40,631 bases of DNA from CAKZSU01 sp044223895 (GTDB taxonomy: Bacteria; Patescibacteriota; Microgenomatia; UBA10105; UBA927), in NCBI GenBank assembly GCA_044223895.1, contig JBGALL010000007.1, forward strand, positions 1-40,631, in the 5' to 3' direction. Positions within the stretch are counted from its first letter, which is position 1; each line of letters starts with the position of its first letter. The notes beneath the pieces were generated by a model. It did not search any database. It worked only from the letters and a program-made list of their open reading frames with translations, and was not told where the DNA came from. Positions 1-7,632 of the stretch are shown in pieces. The translations under genes and the position numbers were made by a program.

Positions 1-866
1 ATATTGGTTTAAAGAATGCCTCAAATGAAGTTGTGGCGGTATTTGATGCAGAGGATGAACCTCACAAAAATATTCTTTCAATCGTAAATACGGTGTTTAA
101 GACCAGCGATGCTAGTGTTGTTCAGTCAGGAGTACAACTCATGAACTATCAGTCTCGATGGTTTAGTTTGCTAAATGTTTTGGAATATTTTTTTTGGTTT
201 AAATCATTTTTACAATTTTTCTCGCATGTTGGCCTGATTCCTTTGGGAGGAAACACCGTGTTTTTCAAACGAAATGTATTAGAACATATCGGTGGGTGGG
301 ATGAAGACTGCTTAACTGAAGATGCAGATATTGGAATACGACTCAGTGTCGAAGGAGTAAAAATTAAAGTTATTTATGATGAGTTACATGTAACTCAAGA
401 AGAAACTCCAATTTCTATTGGAGGTTTTATCCGTCAACGAACTCGTTGGAATCAGGGATTTTTACAAATTTGGAAAAAAGGGGAATGGAGAAAGTTAAAA
501 ATTATGGAGCAAATTTTTGTTTTATATATTCTCTTATGGCCTGTGGCACAGGGACTAGTATTTCTGTATGTTCCACTATCTCTGTATATTTCATTAACCC
601 AAAAAGTTCCCGTAGGATTAGCGTTATTTGCCAATATTCCTATGTATTTACTGACAATTCAATTTGCCGTTATGTGTATTGGCATGTGGGAATTTTCAAA
701 AAAATTCGAAAAAAAATTCTCGCCCTTTGTTCCAATTATTATCATGGGATCTTTTTTCCCATACCAGGCGTTATTAGGAATTAGCGCCTTTCGGGCTTTA
801 TTTCGATTCCTATTTAGTCAATCCGCGTGGGAAAAAACGAAACATGTGAATGCTCATCGTATATGA
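1..866 (+). CDS. Family 2 processive glycosyltransferase, 5'-truncated by the window
   Basis: The reading frame is open from base 3, so the true start lies upstream; the first in-frame start-like codon (GTG at 33) is internal, because the residues before it (IGLKNASNEVVAVFDAEDEP) already belong to the catalytic domain. Visible motifs are the DAED metal-binding region, TEDADIGIRL (the general-base TED) and QRTRW followed by NQGF, the QxxRW acceptor-site motif of cellulose/hyaluronan/poly-GlcNAc synthases. Three to four hydrophobic helices follow, as in membrane-embedded synthases. It likely polymerises a beta-linked glycan from a nucleotide sugar at the inner face of the membrane and threads it outward. 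The stop overlaps the next start as ATGA, and the next protein carries a glucanase-like domain, which hints at a beta-glucan product. The exact sugar cannot be told. Confidence 0.88.
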   Translation, partial: IGLKNASNEVVAVFDAEDEPHKNILSIVNTVFKTSDASVVQSGVQLMNYQSRWFSLLNVLEYFFWFKSFLQFFSHVGLIPLGGNTVFFKRNVLEHIGGWDEDCLTEDADIGIRLSVEGVKIKVIYDELHVTQEETPISIGGFIRQRTRWNQGFLQIWKKGEWRKLKIMEQIFVLYILLWPVAQGLVFLYVPLSLYISLTQKVPVGLALFANIPMYLLTIQFAVMCIGMWEFSKKFEKKFSPFVPIIIMGSFFPYQALLGISAFRALFRFLFSQSAWEKTKHVNAHRI

Positions 867-3460
867 AATTTATTAAAAATCATTGGTCAATTCTATTATT
901 GGGAACAATTTTGATAATTGCGGGTGTTGCCCATGGATATAACATGTTCCATTTTCCCTATTTTGAAAATGATGAAGGAACCTATATCTCACAGGCTTGG
1001 TCATTACTAAAATTTGGAAAACTAGCGCCGTATACCTATTGGTATGATCACGCGCCGGCGGGATGGATGCTATTGTCTCTCTGGTATGTATTTACCGGGG
1101 GATTTTTCACCTTTGGCTATTCTATCTATTCTGGACGGGTATTTATGCTACTTGTTCATGTGTTGTCTACATTTTTTCTGTATGACATTGGTAAGCGTCT
1201 TACCAAGCAACCATGGGCAGGTGTATTCGCCTCATTAATTTTTTCATTATCTCCCTTAGCGGTCTATTTTCAACGCCGGGTGTTACTGGATAATATGATG
1301 ATTTTGTGGATTTTGTTTTCCTTCTGGTTGTTATTACCAAAAAGATTGACATTAGTTAGGATCATCTTTTCAGCTTTGTGTTTTGGAATAGCTGTCCTTA
1401 CCAAGGAAAATGCTGTGTTTTTTGCTCCCGTTTTGTTTTATGCAATTGTCCGATTTGCCCATCCTCATCATAAGTCCTTTGCGATTTCGTTGTGGGCAAT
1501 AATCGCCTTTTTTGTCGTTTCTCTTTACTTGCTTTTTGCTTTTTATAATAACGAATTATTACCGGCAACTGCTGGGCAACCACCTCATGTAAGTCTTGTT
1601 CAGACACTTCACGATCAACTCTCTCGGGGTAAAGGTGTAGCTTTTTTTAATTCTAGTAGTGACTTTATGGTGTCATTTTCTCAATGGCTACAAAAAGATT
1701 ATATTTTAATAATCGTCGGGGCTATCGCCTCGTTGATTACTGCAGGTTTGTCGTTTAAATATTTATATTTTCGTATCCCTGCGTTTTTGGGAATTTTCTT
1801 TTGGGTATTCTTATTACGAGGTGGTCTGGTAATAGATTTTTATGTAGTACCGTTGATTCCAATTCTAGCGCTAAATATTGGAATTCTCCTAGATTACGGT
1901 ATTTATTTTGCCAGTGGTAGACAACGAAAACCATATGTCACCCTTTCTATGGTTACCGCGGTAATTATCGCTGGATTATTTATCGTGCGATCACCCAACC
2001 AGTATACAAAAGATGAGACTACCAATCAGTTTGCAGGATTTTTGTATGCCACCTCCAATTTCCCCAAAAATACGACCATGGCAATTGATGCCTTTGCCTT
2101 GGTTGACTACTGGGAAAAAGGGTACACCAATGCTGAGTGGTTTTGGAAACTTTGGAGTGATCCGGAGATTGCTGAAAAAGTTCGCGATGATTGGCGATCA
2201 ATCAACTATGTCATTGCCAGTCATGAAATGTTTCGCACCTTAGAATCAAATTTGCAACCAGATCGAATTTTGCGAAGTGCGATTAAAAATAGTGATAAAG
2301 TTGAACAATTTGGCCCGTCAAAAGAAACCTATATGGATCTTACGAAATATCGTTCGACGAATGGTGATTGGTCGATTATTTACAAAGTAAATCCTGAACA
2401 TATTATAGTTCCAAAAACAGGCAAACTTGCCGAAGCCTGGAAAACGTATAAATCCCGATTTATTTCTAAAGGGCAGGTTAACGATCCACAAAACAAAAAT
2501 ACTACCTCGGAAGGTCAGGCGTATGCCATGTTGAGAGCTGTGTATATGGGGGATCAAAAAACATTCACGGATGTCTGGGAATGGACTCAGAAGAACATGC
2601 AGGTTAGAACTGATGATCATTTATTTGCCTGGGTCTATAAAAACGGAGCTATAGCGGATAAGGAAAGTGCAACAGACGCCGATTTAGATATCGCAGCTTC
2701 ACTTGCCTTAGCTTCTAGAGTATGGAATATCCCAGCCTACAGAGATGAAGCCCAACGGATTATCAGTGATATCTGGAAAAAAGAAGTCGTCTTTCAACAT
2801 GGTAGTTTTATTTTAGGAGCAAATACTCATTCAGAGCGAGAAACAGGAATATTAGTTAATCCTTCCTATATGTCTCCAGCTTGGTACCGTATCTTCGCAG
2901 AAATAGATAAGGAACATCCGTGGCTTAATTTAGTAAGTGATACCTACAAAACCCTCAGTTCGATTGCTCATTCAAATGTTTATGGGAAAGGAAAACTTGT
3001 TCCAGATTGGATAATTGTTGGCAAAGATGGTTCTATTCTTCCTGCAGATTCCTATACAACTCAAAATGCAAAATTATATGGGTATGATGCGTTTCGTACT
3101 TATTTCCGTGTGGCCCAGGATGTGGTGTGGTATGGTGACAAGCAAGGTGAAGATTTCCTATTATACACAGCCCCTGTTTTTGAAGAACAATGGCAAAAGA
3201 ATCATTCATTCCCAGCTGTATCATACACAGATGGAAAGGCTCAATTAGATTTTCCTGATACTGCTACAGCAGTAGGTGCTGCCTCCGTATTATTTGCTAC
3301 TGACAATTCTTTAACCAACGATGTCTTCACAGAACGCTTTGAAAATGAATATCGGCCATTCGAAGGAGGTTGGGGGCAAGGGGATAACTACTTCCGCCAA
3401 AATTGGGCGTGGTTTGGCACAGCGCTTCTGACTGATCAATTCCCAAATCTGTGGGAATAA
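863..3460 (+). CDS. GT39-like membrane glycosyltransferase fused to a GH8 endoglucanase-like domain
   Basis: The ATG at 863 gives an ATGA overlap with the upstream stop and a protein of 865 residues; a longer frame from 827 would overlap by 40 bases and adds a Cys-rich non-membrane head, so it is less likely. Residues about 1-390 are multi-pass membrane with FENDEGTY (D37-E38) and DHAPAGW, as in PMT_2/GT39 lipid-phosphate-sugar transferases. After an extracytoplasmic stretch, about 525-865 matches glycoside hydrolase family 8: TSEGQAYAML (E550, the expected proton donor), TDADLDIA (D605, D607, D609), NPSYMSPAWYR, LVPDW and YGYDAFR (D742). The GH8 domain would sit outside the cell. Its partner is probably the synthase encoded just upstream. 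The fusion is read continuously with no frameshift. Both domain calls are by motif recall; the joint function is inferred. Confidence 0.82.
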   Translation: MKFIKNHWSILLLGTILIIAGVAHGYNMFHFPYFENDEGTYISQAWSLLKFGKLAPYTYWYDHAPAGWMLLSLWYVFTGGFFTFGYSIYSGRVFMLLVHVLSTFFLYDIGKRLTKQPWAGVFASLIFSLSPLAVYFQRRVLLDNMMILWILFSFWLLLPKRLTLVRIIFSALCFGIAVLTKENAVFFAPVLFYAIVRFAHPHHKSFAISLWAIIAFFVVSLYLLFAFYNNELLPATAGQPPHVSLVQTLHDQLSRGKGVAFFNSSSDFMVSFSQWLQKDYILIIVGAIASLITAGLSFKYLYFRIPAFLGIFFWVFLLRGGLVIDFYVVPLIPILALNIGILLDYGIYFASGRQRKPYVTLSMVTAVIIAGLFIVRSPNQYTKDETTNQFAGFLYATSNFPKNTTMAIDAFALVDYWEKGYTNAEWFWKLWSDPEIAEKVRDDWRSINYVIASHEMFRTLESNLQPDRILRSAIKNSDKVEQFGPSKETYMDLTKYRSTNGDWSIIYKVNPEHIIVPKTGKLAEAWKTYKSRFISKGQVNDPQNKNTTSEGQAYAMLRAVYMGDQKTFTDVWEWTQKNMQVRTDDHLFAWVYKNGAIADKESATDADLDIAASLALASRVWNIPAYRDEAQRIISDIWKKEVVFQHGSFILGANTHSERETGILVNPSYMSPAWYRIFAEIDKEHPWLNLVSDTYKTLSSIAHSNVYGKGKLVPDWIIVGKDGSILPADSYTTQNAKLYGYDAFRTYFRVAQDVVWYGDKQGEDFLLYTAPVFEEQWQKNHSFPAVSYTDGKAQLDFPDTATAVGAASVLFATDNSLTNDVFTERFENEYRPFEGGWGQGDNYFRQNWAWFGTALLTDQFPNLWE

Positions 3461-3492
3461 AAACGATTTAATATTCTTTTAATAATTCCCTC

Positions 3493-3521
3493 TTGAAACC
3501 TTTTTATCGGCTCGTTATAAA
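3493..3521 (+). promoter_or_regulatory. Promoter of the secreted protein gene at 3530
   Basis: TTGAAA (3493-3498) and TATAAA (3516-3521) are separated by 17 bases. The predicted start of transcription is near 3528, only about two bases before the ATG at 3530, so the mRNA would be leaderless or nearly so. The GAGG just before the ATG is too close to act as a ribosome binding site and would not be in the transcript. Confidence 0.6.
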
Positions 3522-3529
3522 AAGAGGAT

Positions 3530-4396
3530 ATGAATATAAACTGCTCAACCAAACCTGTTCTTGGTGTTCTGTCTTCTGTCCTTTGTTCGTTATTTATGGT
3601 CCCTGCGGTTATGGCTGCCTCTCCAGATGGTTCAGGTCCGTGGGCAGATAGTGTAACCTCAGCCACTCAAGGTTTGAGAAAAGATAATTCTCCAGTACCA
3701 GCTATTCGAAGTAATTCATCATCGACCTTAGGAGTTGCCGAAAATGATACGGTTGATGGTCATTTCTACTCACTTGGATTTGGTGGATCTCTGGTTTTGA
3801 AATTCGATAATACTCAATCGGGTGGAGCAATTGTTGTCGAAGCAACTAATCTCGGGTATCCAGAAGAAAAAGCAAATGTTGAAGTATCCGAAAATGGTAC
3901 AACCTGGGTTTCTGCCGGAACTATAACTCAAGACGGAGAAGTACATGTGCCTCAAAGTGTCTGTGTGAAATACGTCAGGGTAACTGATGTCAGTAATAAA
4001 GATAATTTTACTGATGGAACTGCCGATGGCTATGATGTCGATGGAGTAAAGTTAACTGGAAACTCCTGCAAACCACAACAGGGTGGAGGAGGCGACACCA
4101 CCGTTATTATCAACCAGAAAAATGATTGTGTAGTGACACAATCAAACACTACCTCAGTGGTTAACGCTCAAAGTAGTACCGCGATAAGTGGTAATAACAA
4201 AGTTAAGAAAACTACTGGTAGTAACAACACTATAAAGACAGGAAAAGCTAAAACAACCAACAAAGCAAAGGTAGAAAGTGGTTCAAATGTTGTTGTTAAC
4301 CCATGTTGTTGTGGCGGTGGGGATATCAGTGTCACGATTGGGGGAAATGGTGGTAGTGTCTCTGATCCACAAAGTGGTTGCGGACAGACCTTATAA
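3530..4396 (+). CDS. Secreted protein with ASPDGSGPWAD-type domain and Asn/Thr/Lys-rich tail
   Basis: The protein has 288 residues. Residues 1-29 form a signal peptide (hydrophobic core, then AVMA before ASPDG). Residues about 30-180 form a beta-rich domain with the motifs LGFGGSLVLKFDN, VVEATNLGYPEEKANVEVSE and DGYDVDGVKL, closely matching the N-terminal half of the protein encoded at 8614-9723, so the two are paralogues. The C-terminal 100 residues are low complexity (Asn, Thr, Ser, Lys), then a CCCGGG cluster, and a further Cys near the end. There is no C-terminal membrane anchor, unlike the paralogue, so it may be released or held by partners. The fold resembles discoidin-like carbohydrate-binding domains only loosely; I do not recognise a named family. 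It is transcribed from its own promoter and followed by a perfect palindrome. Confidence 0.8.
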   Translation: MNINCSTKPVLGVLSSVLCSLFMVPAVMAASPDGSGPWADSVTSATQGLRKDNSPVPAIRSNSSSTLGVAENDTVDGHFYSLGFGGSLVLKFDNTQSGGAIVVEATNLGYPEEKANVEVSENGTTWVSAGTITQDGEVHVPQSVCVKYVRVTDVSNKDNFTDGTADGYDVDGVKLTGNSCKPQQGGGGDTTVIINQKNDCVVTQSNTTSVVNAQSSTAISGNNKVKKTTGSNNTIKTGKAKTTNKAKVESGSNVVVNPCCCGGGDISVTIGGNGGSVSDPQSGCGQTL

Positions 4397-4422
4397 GTTA
4401 GTCCTGTCATCTAAAATGGTAC

Positions 4423-4450
4423 AATTATCCCGAGATATCTCGGGATAATT
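4423..4450 (+). promoter_or_regulatory. Perfect 28-bp palindrome between two genes: terminator hairpin or operator
   Basis: AATTATCCCGAGAT is followed directly by its exact reverse complement. As RNA it folds into a 12-bp stem with a 4-base loop, with only a weak U-run after it, so it could end transcription of the upstream gene. It also contains the end of an extended -10 (TGGTACAAT, 4417-4425) and a second -10-like box (GATAAT, 4444-4449) lying exactly 6 bases before the ATG at 4456, so it could equally be an operator for the downstream metal-related gene. The sequence does not decide between the two roles. Confidence 0.6.
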
Positions 4451-4455
4451 TGTAT

Positions 4456-6018
4456 ATGGGCAGCAAACTACTATCAAATATTCGTTTTTGGATTCTGAGT
4501 TTTAGTATATTGCTATCAATTGGTATCTATCAGTGGGCAATCTTTACCTATCCCGTTGGATCTTTACAGAATATCCGTATTACCCAATTATTTGGATTCA
4601 CATCGATTATTTACCTATACCTTACGTTATTAGCTGGACCATTGTGTTTTGTATGGAAACGACTCCCATTCAGAGGAAAATATTTAAAAGCCAGACGGGC
4701 GCTCGGGGTATCAGTTTTTTATTTTGGATGTCTTCATGGATTGAACGCTTTCTTTCGTCAACTCGGTGGCTTTGAAGGATTACCGTATTTATCTTCGCGA
4801 TTTGTGTTGGGAATTGGAGTAAGTTTTTCCGCGCTGATTATGTTGTTTCTGATGACGGTAACATCATCCGATCGAATGATTAAATTTATGACTTTTACCA
4901 AGTGGAAATTATTACACCGTTTAATTTATGTATCAGGGTTTTTACTTCTACTACATCTACTAATGCTCGGTTCACATTTTGTTGATCTTTCAGGAGTTAT
5001 TCCCACGGTATTCTTTCTCTGTTTATGTTTTCTCCTTGTTTTAGAGGCATTGCGAATAGATGCTTGGATGAATCAACGATACAATCTGGAAATTCGTACA
5101 GGACCAGTCACCATCAGTATTATTGCTCTATCTGCTGCTCTATTTCTATATCTGTCTTTACCTGGGAGCAAAAATACTCCAATTGGTATGCACAGTGACC
5201 ATTCACAAAATCGTGAAGATAGTTCTATGGATATGAGTCCTGCTCTAAAAGTCTATATGCCTGGAATGCAGGGGGATCCAAGTAAAAGATACTCAGTTAG
5301 TTTTTTACATCCAGATGTGATTGAGTCAAACAAGATAGTTCCATTATCATTTCGAATTGCTGACGCTGCTAATGGGAATGAAATCCTGTTTCTTCAAACA
5401 CCCTATGAAAAACCTATGCATCTCATCATTGTCGACAATAACCTGGAGTATTTCCAACATCTTCATCCCCAACTGGAAGCTGAAAAAGGGTATTCACTTA
5501 ATTATTCTTTTCCACATGATGGTATGTATCGCTTGTATGCAGATTTTCAACCATTTGGCGCTCGAGAACAGCAATTTGCTTTTAGTATATCGGTTGGAAA
5601 CAGTACGAGTATTCCCCCAGTCCTTTCTGAATCTTATGACACAGTTAAGGAGATAAACGGGTATACAGTTTCCTTCTCACATCCAGAGTCATTAAAATTT
5701 GCAGATATTTCCAAAGGAAAAGATCAATTCATTTTTAATATAAGCAGGTCGCAGAGTCATGAAGAAGTAAAAACATTGAAGCCGTATTTGAATGCCTATG
5801 GACATTTAGTACTGATCAATGCCCAGACATTTGAATATATTCATGTTCATCCTATCGATGTCCTATCACCTGGCACAAAAACATTAGGTGGACCTAACGT
5901 TGCTTTTCTTCCCATGGGTGTCTATGGATCTATTACACCCGGAATATACAAAGTATTTGTTGAATTTCACCCTGATGAGGCAATCATTGTGCCTGAGTTT
6001 ACTGTTCGTATAGAATGA
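4456..6018 (+). CDS. Ferric-reductase-like heme membrane protein with extracytoplasmic His-repeat domains
   Basis: The ATG at 4456 is chosen over a TTG at 4450; the protein has 520 residues. Residues about 10-200 form six membrane helices of the ferric reductase-like/MsrQ (YedZ) type, with conserved histidines H94 (CLHG), H154 (LLHRL) and H167 (LLHLL) as likely heme ligands, plus H174. A further helix (about 215-235) leads to an extracytoplasmic half. This begins with a Met/His stretch (MHSDH, MDMS, MPGMQ), typical of copper binding, then has two repeats with identical spacing: H322-x12-H335-L-H337-P and H450-x12-H463-V-H465-P. No flavin or NAD domain is present, so electrons must come from a quinone or a partner. 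The next gene overlaps by ATGA. A role in reducing or handling copper or iron at the surface is inferred from motifs and context. Confidence 0.75.
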   Translation: MGSKLLSNIRFWILSFSILLSIGIYQWAIFTYPVGSLQNIRITQLFGFTSIIYLYLTLLAGPLCFVWKRLPFRGKYLKARRALGVSVFYFGCLHGLNAFFRQLGGFEGLPYLSSRFVLGIGVSFSALIMLFLMTVTSSDRMIKFMTFTKWKLLHRLIYVSGFLLLLHLLMLGSHFVDLSGVIPTVFFLCLCFLLVLEALRIDAWMNQRYNLEIRTGPVTISIIALSAALFLYLSLPGSKNTPIGMHSDHSQNREDSSMDMSPALKVYMPGMQGDPSKRYSVSFLHPDVIESNKIVPLSFRIADAANGNEILFLQTPYEKPMHLIIVDNNLEYFQHLHPQLEAEKGYSLNYSFPHDGMYRLYADFQPFGAREQQFAFSISVGNSTSIPPVLSESYDTVKEINGYTVSFSHPESLKFADISKGKDQFIFNISRSQSHEEVKTLKPYLNAYGHLVLINAQTFEYIHVHPIDVLSPGTKTLGGPNVAFLPMGVYGSITPGIYKVFVEFHPDEAIIVPEFTVRIE

Positions 6019-6800
6019 TCATTCGTATGAATTTTTTAAAAAAAACTATTGTTCTTCTGTTTCTATTTGGATTACTTCTTTTCCCAAAAATAGTATCCGC
6101 GCATGTATTAGAGGTAGATGGAAATATTGGGGGAGTTCTTCATATTGCCCCAGATGATGACCCGGTAGCCGGTCAAAATACTTCAATTGTTGTTGAATTG
6201 AAAGATAAAAGTTCACAATTTAGTTCTGTACACTGTGATTGTACCTACAGCCTTGTACGTTCAGGAAAGACTATTCTGTCAGAATCACTTTTTACCCAAG
6301 CTAACACTGATTCTACGGTTCATCTAGCGTTTACATTTCCAGAAAAAGATATCTATACCTTAGAGATTGTTGGAAAGCCAAAACAACCAGGTCAGTTTCA
6401 GGAGTTCCATCTTAATTATCTGATACGGGTAGATAAAGAAATATCTCCTCAAGTACCGGAAATGAATCATTCCACGATTCCTTTGCCTATTATTGTAGGT
6501 GTATTTATAAGTGTCGTTATAGTTGGAATATTTTTGGTAAAGGGAAAAAAGAAATATCTGGCCGTCTTTGCAGTAAGCTTGTTATTCATTCATCTCTTTC
6601 CTATTGTCTTAGAAGCGAAAGAATTACATAGTCATGATCATTCCCGGGGGCAACATAGTTGTTGTTTACCTCAGCAAATGATCTTACCTCATCAACTGGA
6701 TCTCCAACCTGTTATTAGTAGGTTTACTACAATTCATTTTGAAACTCCTGAATCATTTCCTTACTCCTGGCCCTCACCCATTCGCAACCGATCTCCATAA
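6015..6800 (+). CDS. Secreted membrane-anchored protein with mature N-terminal His, metal cassette
   Basis: The protein has 261 residues; the ATG at 6015 overlaps the previous stop (ATGA), and an in-frame ATG at 6027 is an alternative. The signal peptide ends with VSA before H30, so signal peptidase would expose histidine as residue 1. The mature domain has HVLEVDGNIGGVLHIAPDDD (H30, H43) and a CDC pair, then a hydrophobic helix (about 157-177), a Lys-rich loop and a second helix (about 182-200). The tail is HSHDHSRGQHSCC, His/Cys-rich and probably metal-binding. I know no formal family name; similar secreted proteins with the AH(V)LE...APDDDP pattern occur beside copper genes as far as I recall. 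It lies between the heme membrane protein and the YcnI homologue, which supports a metal role. Confidence 0.65.
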   Translation: MIIRMNFLKKTIVLLFLFGLLLFPKIVSAHVLEVDGNIGGVLHIAPDDDPVAGQNTSIVVELKDKSSQFSSVHCDCTYSLVRSGKTILSESLFTQANTDSTVHLAFTFPEKDIYTLEIVGKPKQPGQFQEFHLNYLIRVDKEISPQVPEMNHSTIPLPIIVGVFISVVIVGIFLVKGKKKYLAVFAVSLLFIHLFPIVLEAKELHSHDHSRGQHSCCLPQQMILPHQLDLQPVISRFTTIHFETPESFPYSWPSPIRNRSP

Positions 6801-6848
6801 CATTGGGCATTGCCTTCAAACCCAAAAATATATTTATAAGGAGATTTT

Positions 6849-7478
6849 ATGAAAATAAAAAAATTTATTGGTACTGTGCTGCCAGTTGGAGTAGTTTTAA
6901 TGGTTCCATTTTCTCGGGTATTCGCTCATGTTGTGGTCAAACCCGATACAGCAAAAATAGCTGCCTGGCAAACTTTTGTTATGCAGGTTCCGGTGGAAAG
7001 GGATCAACCTACGAGCAGTTTGCGATTAGTTATCCCAGCTGGTTTAAAATATGTCATGCCAAACGTGAAACCGGGATGGACCATCGAAGTTAAGAAAACT
7101 GGTGAGGGAGAAGGGGCAGTTGTTACGGAAATAGACTGGAAAGGGGGTACAATTCCAACGGGTCAACGGGATGAATTTGCATTTAGCGCTCAGGTACCGG
7201 CCGCGGCAACTGAACTGCAATGGAAAGCATATCAAACCTATCAGGATGGCACTGTTGTTTCCTGGGATCGTTTACCCTCTGAGGAAAAGAGCGACAATGA
7301 GAATGAAGATTCTGGACCATATTCAGTTACCAAAGTGGTAAATGATTTAGCTAAATCTACTGACGTCAAAACTACTTCAGTAGAGACTGAATCAAGTCAA
7401 CGAAGTGTCCCTATGATGCTGAGTCTCGTCTCGGTGGCACTTTCTAGTATGGCTTTATATTTTTCGAGGAAAAAATAG
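6849..7478 (+). CDS. ycnI: YcnI-family (DUF1775) copper-binding secreted protein
   Basis: The protein has 209 residues and a good ribosome binding site (TAAGGAG, 6837-6843) 5 bases before the ATG. The signal peptide ends VFA before H27, and the mature start HVVVKPDTAKIAAWQTF is the YcnI/DUF1775 signature; GWTIEVKK, IDWKGGTIP and YQDGTVVSWD follow in the family order. In the Bacillus YcnI protein the N-terminal His and a Trp near the end of the domain bind Cu(II), and both are present here. A membrane helix at about 188-204 followed by SRKK anchors it in the membrane. In other bacteria ycnI sits beside ycnJ and a CopC-like partner, used in copper uptake; here no CopD/YcnJ is seen and the heme membrane protein upstream may take that place (inference). 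Confidence 0.87.
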   Translation: MKIKKFIGTVLPVGVVLMVPFSRVFAHVVVKPDTAKIAAWQTFVMQVPVERDQPTSSLRLVIPAGLKYVMPNVKPGWTIEVKKTGEGEGAVVTEIDWKGGTIPTGQRDEFAFSAQVPAAATELQWKAYQTYQDGTVVSWDRLPSEEKSDNENEDSGPYSVTKVVNDLAKSTDVKTTSVETESSQRSVPMMLSLVSVALSSMALYFSRKK

Positions 7479-7514
7479 CTGTAATTAAACAAAACTGAAG
7501 AGAATTTGTATTCT

Positions 7515-7582
7515 GTCATCCTGAACGTCGTGAAGTATCTCAGAGTTTGGGATATGTAACTTAAAAAAGCGCTCAGGATGAC
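7515..7582 (+). repeat. Interspersed inverted-repeat element with GTCATCCTGA ends
   Basis: GTCATCCTGAACG (7515-7527) pairs with CGCTCAGGATGAC (7570-7582), with one mismatch and a 42-base centre. The ends and the following GAAGTATCTCAGAG resemble the widespread TCATCCTGAGCG...GGATCTCA intergenic repeat seen in many bacterial genomes. It lies in the longest gap of the window (7479-7632), may act as a terminator hairpin for the ycnI unit, and carries no coding sequence. Confidence 0.55.
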
Positions 7583-7617
7583 GAAACAAATATTTTCAGA
7601 CTATTCTATCGAGACAG

Positions 7618-7626
7618 TGGTACAAT
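7618..7626 (+). promoter_or_regulatory. Extended -10 promoter of a leaderless PKD-protein mRNA
   Basis: TGGTACAAT, an extended -10 (TG-n-TACAAT), ends 6 bases before the GTG at 7633, so transcription should start on the start codon itself. No -35 match and no ribosome binding site are seen, which fits an extended -10 and a leaderless message. Confidence 0.55.
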
Positions 7627-7632
7627 ACCGCG

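Noticed and set aside
827..862. Longer start for the GT39/GH8 protein, 12 residues upstream.
   Set aside because: It overlaps the upstream gene by 40 bases and adds a Cys-rich hydrophilic head; the ATG at 863 gives the ATGA overlap common here.
1..866. Calling the first gene bcsA and the locus a cellulose operon.
   Set aside because: There is no PilZ domain and no bcsB or bcsC in view, and the start is missing; only the synthase class can be supported.
3033..3224. Minus-strand open frames across the window (this is one of many).
   Set aside because: All lie inside well-supported + strand genes, lack ribosome binding sites and give low-complexity or unrelated proteins.
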